This document shows, piece by piece, positions 22,668-33,803 of a DNA stretch of 64,000 nt. Location: NCBI GenBank assembly GCA_004369085.1, contig ML210149.1, positions 186,001 to 250,000 of the forward strand, written 5' to 3'. Within the stretch, counting starts at the first letter, position 1. Every line of letters begins with the position of its first letter. Under the pieces are notes generated by a model. The model was not told the origin of the DNA. It was given only the letters and a program-made list of their open reading frames with translations, and searched no databases. This stretch comes from Coprinopsis marcescibilis (Eukaryota; Basidiomycota; Agaricomycetes; Agaricales; Psathyrellaceae). Position numbers and translations under genes: made by a program.

Positions 22668-25600
22668 TCAACTGATAAAATACAATAAGAATTCACGCTT
22701 CTTTCTTGGCGATATTGGGGGAGAAAAGGAGGAAGGATCATCTCGTAGAAGTATCGGTGCGAACACAGAAGCTAAAAAAACACGTCAAACTCAGGTGCTT
22801 GGAGTTGAAACTGAGACATACCGAGGAGCTCAGCTTGGTTCTCATTCTCCGAGGATTTAGACACGAAATGCAAGAACGCGGTCAGCGATATCCAGACATT
22901 GACCGCCACAGGCTGGACCGCATCTAGAAGCTGAACACGGGAGTTCCATGTCAGTACACTGCCAATCCACCATGGGTCCAAAACAGCAAACGTACTTCAA
23001 ACGCCTCATCCCTGTTAGTCAAGTCGACACATCTTGGGTGCAATATGGTAGGGATCACCGGATCCGGCAGCGAACTCAGCAATCGGAGCAGGACGACGCC
23101 AAACGCGAGAGGCACTTCAGGGTCTGTTGTCTCCGCGGCTGGATATGGGAACTCGGAACCTGTATCCAGACACTGCACAAATTGGTCAGTTAATCAGTAC
23201 ATTGGAAGCTTGGTCCATGGAGATGACCGCGTACTTCGCAGATCTCCATTATCAATTCGTTCTTCGCGGGTTTCAGGAATACACCGTCCTAGAAACGCAG
23301 GTCAGCCTTCCGTGACAAAGGACTGAAGGGTCAATGTCATACGAGATTCATGGGGCTGGTCATCAGCCAGTTCACGAGCCGTATGATCTCAGCGGGAGCA
23401 TTTTTCCGATGTCGTTCCTCTGTCAAGTCGTTCGGAGACTTTAGAGTCCGTATTGGACCAGCCAACTGCGTCAGGTATGATAAAGAGTTGGCAAAGCAGG
23501 TCGATTCTTGAAAGTCCCAGTTAGCAGACCCGACTAGCCATACAGGTACAGCAAACTCACGATATTCCCCGGAAACAGATATGAAGTGATCCTTCCCGAG
23601 AATAGTATGCAGAATAAGTGTAGCACTCAAATCTGTGGGCCTTCGATTCAGCACTGTTGCAGTCGCATTGTCGACGTAAGCCGTGAAAGTGATATCAATC
23701 GTCTCATCCGGAAGTAGAATGCCCTGCAAAACCGGAAGTGTATAGTGACAGGGCCCAGTCAGTCCCACACTCTACAGCTTTACGGCAGGGTCTCAATCTC
23801 ACTCACAGTTTTAGGGTTTATTGACAACCATTCAGGATCTGGGATAGAGTTCCGAGGTTATCTCGAGGGAAGGACCAAGAATAGCACGGGATACACACGG
23901 ATGTGACTGTCCAATTGTACTGGCACGAATCTGAATGCGCAGGGACCCTAAAAAGGCGTAATTTCAGCACTGTCCAAGGCCTTCGGTAGTACTCAGGAAG
24001 CCCACTTTGCTTGCATTCGTTGCCTTGACAGTTCTAGTGTCTGCAACACCATATCTAGATGAAAAGTCAAGAGAAGTGCCATCTCAGCCAAAACGAATCG
24101 GCATACCTAACTTCGCCAAAATCGAGATACGTATCATCTAGTTTCAAGCCCTTTCTCTCATTCGAACCCTCCAAATGATCGACCTCACGGTAAAGCTTTC
24201 GCAGGGTAGCCGTGTATGATGCTTGGTCGAATAGGTCAAACTGGACACACGATTAGCTTCAGATATAGATATACCAGTGTGACATATAATGTCACCTCAA
24301 TCTTGAAATCCGCGGCGACGGGACGATGATCGCTCATCGTAATCTGCGGATGGCCGGTATACGAGAGCTGGTCGACCCTGCAAGTCGGGCTCGGGATATA
24401 GAGAACACGGTCTGTCCATGCTGGCTTCCGTCTTCGCGAAAGATTGCGATCAGAGTCACGTATCATCGTAGAGATACACAGACTGACTTTATATCATATC
24501 CGAGGGAATCCATACCAAGCCCTGGGCTGAAGCGGTATGTCCTATAATAAACGGAATATCAAATTCTGAACCCCGCGGACAAAGGAGAGACCGAACGGGA
24601 GATGTGTGATAGGGCCTTCCTGGAATCCGACGAATGCTTTCTTGGCGTGGATGGCTTTATTGAGCTGCAAGCTTGATTAGCAAGGGCAGGAAACGAAGAA
24701 TGTTGAGTCGCACTTGGTCAAAGCGGAGCAAAGACGCGAACTTGTCCTTGTTATCCCATTCCTCGTCGCGTAGTATTCGTCGAAGATCGAGGTCTGGAAC
24801 GTCTAATCGGTAATTCAGGTCTCCCTGTGTACTGTTAAGAGCACGCCTTTTCAGCACCAAGCATATCGACTTACCAACCAAAACAACACATCGCTCTCAT
24901 ATGCACCAGATGAGGAGAGCATATAATCCAACTCGGTGTCGCCATCCGGTCGGGCAGCTACAGAGGGAGCAAACGTCAACCGCTTGGAAAGATCGTGGAA
25001 GTCCGAGTTCCGTTTATCCACCATCTCGTCAAAAGCAGCCAGATGTGCGTTGACGAATGTGAGTATTGTGACATTCGTGGCCGAAGGTGCAGTGAAGGAT
25101 ACCCGAATTGCGGTGCCTCCCTTGTTTCCCTGCACGGAAAGTCAGAGAGCTCGTGCAAATACCAGCTCGAGATCAGAAGCACACCATTACACCCAGTATA
25201 CCAGCCCCGGCCGCCACAGCTTGAACGTCGGAAAAGCAGCTTTGCAGCGACTTTTTCACAATCACGACAATCAGCATGCCTACGAGTTGTTTGGATGATA
25301 GCTACAGACGATCAGATTCTGGCCAGCAATTGGGTGAATATATGCACCTTTTCGTATTTTGAAGCTTTCTCCCCGAGAGCAGCAAAGACGGCGGCGCACC
25401 AAGCGTCCTCTCGAGCAGTTCCCATCGAATAGATCAACGCTTCGGTCGAGAGGTCGATTTCCTGGAAACCGAGCACGAATAGATCTGGATCAGGGTCCTC
25501 TTGGTCTATTGGATCGACTGTTTCCTCTGATGTTGGCTTGATATGGTCTTTCAAGGACACTGGACGATATGAGCGACACTCCAGAGTATAAGCAAGATTA

Positions 25601-26812
25601 CATACGCTTGTCGAACGGATCCCCAATGATATCGCTGACTGAGAAAGGTGACACAGCGTCAAGAGGTGGCAGAGACGGTTGCGAATTGCCTTGTATCCAA
25701 CTCGAAAGATCTTGCGAGGGCAATTTTCCGTTGACGTTGAATGTTCCTATGCGCAACCTACATATATCAGCAATGTTCCGCGAAGGATGATATGGTATGG
25801 CTCACCGCAAGCTCTTCTTGTCGGTACGACATGCACTTCTCGCAGCAGAGCGTACCCATTCGTCGCGTAATAGATGGAGGTCTGCGTAGTCGTCGCCTGG
25901 CTGGCCAGCACTAGCTGGGGACAGACGCTCTTGTATCGGTTGATTGACTACCCTCAGATCAGAGGGAAGGGAGGCGAGCAGGAACGGCGAGATATGCTTG
26001 AGGATGTAGGGTCTTAGCCAGCTGAAGTGAGTAGTCGATTGCACAATGTTAATCGGCTCGTCAGCTTCGATGCCTAAGAGGAAAGGTCAGAATGAGGCTA
26101 TGCAATAAGACAGCAAAACGCACTGCTGCTCTCCTCCTTCAGCCTCCTGCTCTCGGCTACAAAGTCCCTCAGCTCCTGAACATCCTTGATATAGAAAAGT
26201 GCAGGTTTCGCGTCATCCTCGAGTCCTTCTGCTGGGGTCACAGCGAGACTGAAGCCTATAAAGATCTAACAATCAAAACCAAGCATAGGAAGGATTAAAA
26301 TCATTCTAACCAGATCGCGGCTGCTCAACAGCGGCCTTTTGCAAACCTGCTCGGAGATCGATGGTGCTTCTACGCATCTGGCTCATAACAATCGAAAAGT
26401 TGCCGTAGATGGGGAGAACGCGATGGATCTCGAGCTCTTCCAGCTCACCATCACCCGATTTCTTGGCTTTGCAAACGAATACGCTGCCAACATGCTGCAA
26501 TCAGCGTCCAAGCCTCAATATATTAGATAAAGGGTGGTGCAGAACTAATGCAGTTGAGAGTTGCTTCCGCGACGCCACAACCCCATGCATCTCCTCGTCC
26601 CAAACGCAACAAACTCACCATCCCTCTTCCGACAGATCCCAGTCGTCTTTATGAGAAATCACCGCCAAAATGCGTTTGTTTTGGCCATCGAGTCGTGGAT
26701 CAGGCGTTGAGGCGTTTGGTGCCGAACTAGGGATGAAGACGGCTTCAAGGACGACTTTGACTTCGTCTGTAGACCTCAAGATATCGCGGACTTGATCTAT
26801 CCAGACGCTCAT
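22668..26812 (-). CDS. OCRL/INPP5B-like inositol polyphosphate 5-phosphatase with ASH and RhoGAP-like domains
   Basis: Long multi-exon gene. Order: N-terminal PH-like part (start MSVWIDQVRDILRS), then the catalytic domain RIGTFNVNGKLP, DPDLFVLGFQEIDLS, CGDLNYR-type segment GDLNYRLDVPDLDLR, PAWTDRVLYIPS and SDHRPVAADFKI, all hallmark 5-phosphatase motifs. An ASH-type beta domain follows (ILLPDETIDITFTAYVDN), and the C-terminus reads like the OCRL RhoGAP domain (DGVFLKPA, FGVVLLRLLSSLPDPVIP, VWISLTAFLHFVS). It should remove the 5-phosphate of PI(4,5)P2 on endosomal/Golgi membranes. The usual catalytic RhoGAP Arg finger was not identified, as in human OCRL. The last exon ends KKREFLLYFIS. Confidence 0.9.
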
Positions 26813-27712
26813 GCCTGATCAGCTCTGGAAAAGCTCCCGGGAGACGTTGGAATGAGTGCTTCGAGCGTAAAGTCAGCGTTGTGATTGAACCTGGTCATGG
26901 TCCGTGCGTTCCTTGAGCTGCTTTGGGCGCTCCTGATTGCATCAACGCGTTCCCAAAGCAGAAATCAGCCCCTATGGCAAACCATTTTGCACCCTGCGTC
27001 CTGTTGTTGATCATGAAGGCAGCTTGAACGTGGCACACAACTGATACTGCCAATGTACACCCGAGTCCGCGTAGCTGGTAGATATTTGTGACCCCAAGGA
27101 ACCGTTCCAATGTGTTACAAACAGCATATAATTCGGAACTCACCCAGCAACGTCAGGTCACGCTCTCGACGATCTAGCTCTCTCTGGCTACGCCACTCTA
27201 CGTGATAATCGCCGCCACCGGGTAGTCAAAGGCTAATAGTTTACACCGCGGTTGTCGAAGGTCTTTCCTGAAGCCGGAAGCGCCCGCCACCGAGGTCCGT
27301 TTCGCATTCCAAACTGGGCCCAGAACCGATCTCGATCGTTTGCGTCCGAAGCCTTGTGACGCAATGGCTAGCCTTTCTGAGATAATCCCCCGCATTATGC
27401 ACTCCGCAAAGGCTAACATTTGTGACGATTGCAAGGTCATCCTGACTTTAACTAAGCCATGATCGATGCATAAAGGCACCAAGAGCTGTGGGTATATCAA
27501 AGCATACGAGATACTGGGGGCTGGGGTGGTAACGCGCAAGATAAAGAAGAGAAAGCGCTAGAATGATTCTTGTGTCACGCGTTGTCTAGTGGTGCCAGAC
27601 CCATTACATACACAGGGTCTGTTCTATATAAACCCTCATCTTCTCTCACCTCCTTCACTGCAATAACAACTCTACCACACCGTCTCACATTCAACTTACC
27701 AATTCGTCCACA
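26813..27712. other. Intergenic, divergent upstream region
   Basis: About 0.9 kb between the 5-phosphatase and HABP4-like genes. No exon with recognisable features. Confidence 0.5.
27624..27630 (+). promoter_or_regulatory. TATA box of the HABP4-like gene
   Basis: TATATAA about 85 bp before the ATG at 27713, followed by a CT-rich leader common in highly expressed fungal genes. Confidence 0.5.
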
Positions 27713-28362
27713 ATGACACGCACTGCTCGCTCTGAAGCTCCTCGAGCTCTCGTCAAAGACCGTCATGTAAACCGTTCAGGTGTGGACACCAGCATCCGCA
27801 AGGGTGGAGGAGGTAGTCACAACTGGGGCAACGCCGCCAACGAGCGCGAGCTTGAGCGGGACGCTCTCTTCGACGAGGAAGTAGAGTTTGGCTCAACCGG
27901 CCGCACCCAGGACGTCGTCGAAGACGCTGTCATCCGAGGTAAGTGTCTCTTGTAAAGTCTCACTATCCGTCGAGACCCAACATTGACACCAATACCCCAC
28001 AGCTCAATCACCCAGTGCAAGCACCACGACTAGTGCTAGCAAGCCAAGTCTCTCTAGGAGCAACAGTGGCGACGAGGATGTTGAGGAAGCACGTAAGATG
28101 AGGAAGCACATGCTCAACAAGAAAGGTCAGCTGTTAAAGCCCCTATCCGTGATTTGGACCCTAAATCTAACGTATACTTAGACATCGATCTTTCTGCTAT
28201 CGCGCGGACTTCTGTAGCTGCTTCTACCTCTCCTCCCCGCTCCAACAACCTCCAGCGTCGATCAGGCAGCGACAACCGTCAGGTTCCTATTTCGTCTGTG
28301 GTACGTACCTGACCTGATCAGTCTATCAACTGGTTCTTACCCTTTCTCAGAACAACATCTAG
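27713..28362 (+). CDS. HABP4/SERBP1-like small RNA-binding protein
   Basis: Four exons (27713-27938, 28003-28125, 28182-28300, 28351-28362) give 159 residues; the last exon carries only NNI-stop. The N-terminal DRHVNRSGVDTSIRKGGG followed by GSHNWG is the HABP4/PAI-RBP1 signature (basic-Gly box before HNWG). The rest is acidic (ERDALFDEEVEFG) and then Ser-rich. Family members bind mRNA and ribosomes; this is much shorter than animal SERBP1 (about 400 aa). The CT-rich leader and a clear TATA box suggest strong expression. Confidence 0.75.
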
Positions 28363-28811
28363 AAGCACACTATAAAGTAACACTGTAAAGTATAATTAAA
28401 TCTCGGCGTACCAGTAGGAAACCCGATAGCTGTATTAGTAGTAGGTTCACGAAGGACAATGTTCATCAAGCATTCTCTACAACCTAGTCCTGTAAGCCTC
28501 ACGAGATCCGGATCCACGTCAAAGGTTCCACCTCATTTCAAATCATGCTGAGGGAGATGCCGGCCAATGCGCAGTAATTGAAGTCCAACGCTACAGTAAC
28601 CGAGTTTGACTTGGGAGCGCAACGGCACCCAACTTCGCAAGACTCAACCGGATCTTAAATTCTCTTACAAAATTGTGACCGAGTGATAACCTAGGGTGAC
28701 AGTGCGATGTAAGTGAATTCCAACAGAACTTCCAAGCCGAAAGCAAGCCATGGCATTGTTCAAGAATCAAAATAACTTGGTCCACCTGAGTGCGTCATGA
28801 GGACAAGAAGT
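28363..28811. other. Intergenic between convergent genes
   Basis: 3' flanks of the HABP4-like gene and the O-methyltransferase. No feature recognised. Confidence 0.5.
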
Positions 28812-29643
28812 TCACTTGCGAATTGCATACAAGAACCCATCGTATCCTTTATCCCCAACAGTCCCAATCGTAGTCGCCTCTACTTCTGAATCACCCTTGA
28901 TCGACTTCAACAAATTCCTAACACCTTCCACATTCGCGTCTGTGTAGGCAGGGTCGGAGACGCGTGCGGAGCGAACGACGTTGTCCACAATCTGTAGTGC
29001 ATAAAAGACCCGAACGCGTCAGTGAAACGCGCACCCAATACTGGGCCAGTAAAGAAAATACACGCACGATAACACCACCTTTCCTGACCAGCCGCTTAGC
29101 TTCCGCGAAATATGTCGCGTTGCCCGTTTTGTCGGCATCGATAAACGCAAAGTCAAAAGGAGGGTCAGCAGAGAGCGTCTTCAACGACTCTGCGGCGAGC
29201 CCAACGATGACCTGCACCTGATCCGCAAATCCGGCATTGGTGAGGTTCTCCTTTGCGACCTATATTTTGAATCAGCTCGCTACTTACCCGGGTTCGATAG
29301 ATAGGTACCCATTTACCTTCGCATGGTGTTCGTCCAACTCGAGAGTAACCAGGCTGCCATCTTTGGGCAAGGCCCTAGCAAGCCAGATCGTCGAGTAGGC
29401 CCCTAACGTGCCCACTTCCAAGATCCTCTTGGCGCCCGCACTCTGCGCGAGGAGGTTGAGGAACTTGCCCTGGGCGGCGCTAACGGCGATGTTCGGTAGG
29501 CCCTTATCTTTGTTATTCTTGACTGTGGCCTCTTGGACGGGGTCTTCGCTGAGCAGAAACGAGTTGTGGTATGTATCAGAACGCGTCCAGTCGTCGATAG
29601 TGGTGGGCGTACGCTGTTGTCGAGCGAAGTTTGTAGCGGACAT
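28812..29643 (-). CDS. SAM-dependent O-methyltransferase, CCoAOMT/COMT family
   Basis: Three exons (29643-29317, 29259-29068, 28991-28812) give 232 residues, typical for this cation-dependent class. SAM site: RILEVGTLGAYSTIWLA, then SLVTLELDE with the acidic ribose ligand. The metal-binding and catalytic motif is FAFIDADKTGN, and RKGGVIIVDNVVRSA continues the Rossmann core with the second metal Asp. The protein ends GYDGFLYAIRK as in bacterial and fungal small-molecule OMTs. It likely methylates catechol-like hydroxyls; the substrate is unknown. No predicted signal peptide, so cytosolic. Confidence 0.93.
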
Positions 29644-29714
29644 GGTTTCTGTAAATTCGTTTGATGCTGGTAGGCTGAAGGCGAAGAGGCGTTCCCGAGT
29701 AGATAGACCTGGGA

Positions 29715-29721
29715 ATTTATA
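29715..29721 (-). promoter_or_regulatory. TATA-like element of the O-methyltransferase gene
   Basis: TATAAAT on the minus strand about 70 bp before the ATG. Confidence 0.4.
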
Positions 29722-29930
29722 CTATTATGCAACTTGGAGGCAGGAGACGAATCGATGACGTGCTTGTGCGAGCGTTGCACAGGATCAGCTGAAATCTCAT
29801 CAACAAGGCATCTAGCCGACAGAGCAATTGTCAATAATTCATGATAATGTGCTCTTATATACAAGATTGCGCGCCATAAAAGTAACAATTTGTACCACAC
29901 CGAATGTCTCGCATATTAAGAGAAATGCGG

Positions 29931-31565
29931 TCACATCACCCAATTGGTGATGCGCCTCGCCTCTTCAGCACGTCGGTTAACGATTTCCTCAACTCCCTTC
30001 CCCCATAGTAGGCTGGGCGATGACGCTTCTGGACCGGAGCAGGTTTTGAAGTGGGTTTCTGCGTCTTTATGCTCCAGAACGATGCAGTTGTCGGTGGTGA
30101 GTGGCTTGGAGTAGTCCCAGCGCACAAGGGTTGGTCGTGTTGGTACATCATAAGGTGGCAACACAGATCGCCCACGATGGAGATCTTCGAAAATGAGTCC
30201 AACGTCGTCTTCGTCTATGGGTAAGCGGCTGAAGGATCTTCGTCAGCAAGGACATGTGAGAGTGAAAGGGAATATGACGTACTTCAATTGGTGCCCTACC
30301 AGCTTTTCTTCCCTGTGCAATAGGTCACGGTAAATCCTCTCATACAGCTTCTTCCGATTCTTGATGGGCAGTGGGTTACTGATAGGCTTTCCTGCGAGCT
30401 CGCATACGATGTATGAAGCGATGTTGAGGCCGAAGATTGCTGGGAGAGGGCCTAGGACTGGGAGAATGCGGATACGGAAGTCGTCAAAGACACCAAGCTC
30501 TTTCACTGGTCCCTTTTGAAACTCTTCTTCAGGGAGTGGAAGGAGTTTGACGTCTCCTGGTACCTCGGAGGAGTAAACCACGGGGATGCCCCCGTTTACT
30601 CCTTGAAGACGCAGACGACGCCGAACAGAACGGGCGAGAGGGTCGTAGACCGTGTATGAGATGTCACTGATGTGTATCCGGGTCGGGTCGCATTTTGCTC
30701 CTGCTCCCATCGAAGAGAATACCTGCAAATAAAGTGATTAGATTCGCCCGGGTGTGTCCTTGAATCGCCGCACCTTGATGTTGTTATCGTGGCAGTACTT
30801 GAGCAGGTCAACCTTGGTTTGGATGTTGTCAATGGCATCTGTGCGAGTGAAACATCAATACGACCTATAAATTTGCATAGGGAAAGACAGACGGACCAAC
30901 GACCCAGTCGTACCCCGAGAGAAGTTTTTCTCCCTCCTCCTTACGCCAGATATCGACGCACGCGTCGACTTGGGCCCACTTTGCGATATCCTTTAGTGTC
31001 TTCTCGACACATTTGACTTTTGGAGTGCCAACGTCCGAAAGGGTTGCTGTAGCATGTCTGTTCAGGGAGGACAGGGTGACGTAGTCAAAATCTACTAGTC
31101 GAATCTTTGAGACACCTCTGGAAAAATCGTCAGTACCAATTGCATAGATGGCGGTCGGTAAACGCACGACCGCAAGAGCATGACAGCAGCCCAACTGCCC
31201 ACCCCTCCACAGCCAACAACCACAACCGACCCTCCTCGTACTTTCTCCATCCCCTCTTCCCCAAAGAACGCATAATTCCTGGCCAACTGCTCCCTCACCA
31301 GTTCCTCCGCATACTCGGGATTTTCTCTAAGAGTTGAGACCTTGCTCTCATCCTCTAAAGATCTAATAAAAATATCAGGTGAATCCCGGCCGGTGCTCTC
31401 ATTATGATTCACAATTGCACGGCGGATTTCGGCGTCGAGTTCTTTGCGTCGTCGATGTCTGCTGAGATTTTGGTAGGAATATAAGAGCCCTGCGGTGGTT
31501 ACGGATGCAGCTACAGCTGTTGCGATGAGCTGTGTGCGGTGCGAGTGCAGGTTGAGAGAGGTCAT
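29931..31565 (-). CDS. tRNA threonylcarbamoyladenosine dehydratase (ThiF/E1-like, Tcd type)
   Basis: ThiF-superfamily enzyme converting t6A37 to cyclic ct6A in tRNAs, ATP-dependent. The N-terminus has a membrane segment (LIATAVAASVTTAGLLYSY), consistent with the mitochondrial outer-membrane Tcd1/Tcd2 of yeast. Then LARNYAFFGEEGMEKVRGG, nucleotide loop VVVVGCGGVGSW, LVDFDYVTLSSLNRHA (E1 Asp and Arg-Asn), and WVVDAIDNIQTKVDLL. The central part (MGAGAKCDPTRIHISDIS) and a fungal C-terminal extension ending RRAEEARRITNWVM complete the protein. The ATG at 31565 is used because 31571 in the same frame is TTG. Several introns; the one before the first membrane-distal exon falls inside the GS-R loop. 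Confidence 0.93.
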
Positions 31566-31982
31566 GGTCAAAATTCAAAATGTATTCTGGTCCCTTGACG
31601 TCGAGCGCAAACAACGGAGCTCGGTGACCTCATCGTTCTTGATCCGAAACCACCACAATCCTCTTTCATACCAATTCTCTTGAGTTACGGATAAGTACTG
31701 AATGTACTGCGCGGTAAGAAGGTACGCGAATCACTGTGCCGCAAATTGGCCGCAAGCAGTCATATCCTTGAAGGCAGTGTTGCACATCTCTACCTGCAGC
31801 GCATAGTAGTAGTAATGATTTACTCTAGTCGCACCATAATGCTGGCTTGACTATTTCTTAAACTTATCCTGGGCAGAGAGCACAGCCAAGAATCTATGCA
31901 GCGGAGCTTCTCGATACATGTCACCGACCACTCGGTGATATAACTTGAGCAAAGGTGGAGCTCTCTGATCCCGAACGCAACT
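31566..31982. other. Intergenic, divergent promoter region
   Basis: Separates the tRNA dehydratase gene from the hydrolase gene. No feature beyond ordinary upstream sequence. Confidence 0.5.
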
Positions 31983-33519
31983 ATGACCACCCTGCTGCAT
32001 CTCGTCTATATCCATGGGTTCCAAGGTCAGTCTCCTCCTCCTCATGACAATCAGACGACAGCATTGCTGAAACGTTGGCAACCCATTCGTCCAGGAAATG
32101 ATACCAGCTTTCAGGTATCTGCCATCAGCTGCTGCTCCGTGAATAGGAGACTGACGTCAACAGTCCTTTCCTCTACACCTTCAAGAGCATCTTTCGTCTA
32201 GAATACCACCAGGCTCCAGCTTCCGGATACAAAGCAGCTTGTACCCGACATACAAGAGTGTGAAGCCCATCTCTCATGCCACAAGGAACTTTCTCGAATG
32301 GTTAGGGGCAGACGATCCCCTGTTTACTCAACCTCGATCTAATTGGATTTCATTAGGCTCTCAACACAGCCCGAAGGGCCAGTCATTGTGATAGGTCATT
32401 CCATGGGTGGTCTACTAGCTGCGGACGCAGCACTGGACCCCTCCAATGCAATTGACCCCTCCACGGGACGGCCCAAGCGGATAATAGGCGTAATCGCCTT
32501 TGACACCCCGTTTCTCGGGATGCACCCCCACGTTGTGATCAGCGGCATCGCGTCCCTCCTCCCCAACGACAGCGACGAAGAAAAAGCCAAGGAGGACAAG
32601 AAACTCGACAAACACCCTGAGATCCACATAGTCTCCGACAACGTGACGGACGAATGGGAGGACATGAAGAAGAAGATACATCGTGCGCATCTCCTCCATC
32701 CCCACACTGCGTAGAATAACTTTCCACTGAAATAACCAACTTTTAGGCAGGTCAAGACAGCAATTCGACACCAATGTCAGTCCCCACCTCGACATCCCAG
32801 CACGCGGAGGCGAAACATCCCCCACGCCCTCTCTATACTCCCAATCCTCCTCTACGCTCTCCCACCGCTCTAGATCCCGCTCGCCTTCTCCTTTCCTCGA
32901 AAGGGCGATCGACCTCGTCGCTTCATACACCGACCCTGAAGACCCCTTCGTCCGCTGGTTCCGCAAACACGCTGACGACCCTCTACGGGCAAGTAAACGC
33001 TGGATGGTCGAGCGCTTCCAATTTGGCGGGTGCATGTTCGACCCCTCCGGCCTCAAATCACGATACACCCATCTCACATCCTGGCAAGGCGGGCTGTGGA
33101 TAAATTACTGGACGCAAACCGTACCTCCTGGTGCACCGACGGACTCGGATTCGGCGGAACGGGAAGACCAGGCGTCGAACGACGAAGCACTGGTGGAGAA
33201 TGGGATCGTTTCCGACCCGACGAGCAATACGCGAAAGGGCCACCGTGCATCGAACAAGTTGAGGAAACTGAAGGATGGCACGCCGGCGACTGTCCCTGCC
33301 AAGACCCCTCGACATTTCGTCGTCCTTCCCACTGGGCTGGGTCAACATATTGGAGGATTTGAAAGGTGGGAAAAAGTGTTGGTTGCTGGAGCCCAAGATG
33401 AGGTTGAGGCGCATTGCGGATTGTTTATACCGACGAAGAATCTGGAATATAGTACGTTTGTGCACAGGGTTGCAGATAGGATTCTGGGTTGGGTCGATTC
33501 GGCCAAATCACATGGATGA
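31983..33519 (+). CDS. Alpha/beta hydrolase (DUF676/PGAP1-like lipase)
   Basis: Five exons (31983-32025, 32095-32114 of only 20 nt, 32164-32300, 32357-32682, 32747-33519) give 432 residues. Start LLHLVYIHGFQGNDTSFQ is the oxyanion strand of DUF676 serine esterases; VIVIGHSMGGLLAADAAL is the nucleophile elbow GHSMGG. IIGVIAFDTPFLGMHP carries the usual D-T-P-F-x-G. A Ser/Arg-rich insert follows, then FVRWFRKHADDPLRASKRW and a C-terminal region with the likely acid and His (PRHFVVLPTG, FVHRVADRILGW). Fungal relatives are uncharacterised lipases. The substrate is unknown. The 20-nt exon makes automated models likely to mis-splice here. Confidence 0.85.
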
Positions 33520-33803
33520 AGAAAGGAAAGGCTTGAGGTCAGAGTAAAGACAATTGGGATGTGGTTTTAGCATACAAATACAACCATAATGCATAATTCT
33601 TTATCTACTGTTCCTTCTACGTGATAATGTTACATACAGATTCTACAAAGTTGGTGGTACATACAATTGGATGGTATGCATAAAAGTACATGTTTGTTAG
33701 GTTGTACAATTTAACAATAATACAAATGAAGACTTGAAACTGAGACCTGAGAGTGTACCCGCACCCTTTACCTCACGGAAAAACAACGAAACAATAAAAA
33801 CAA

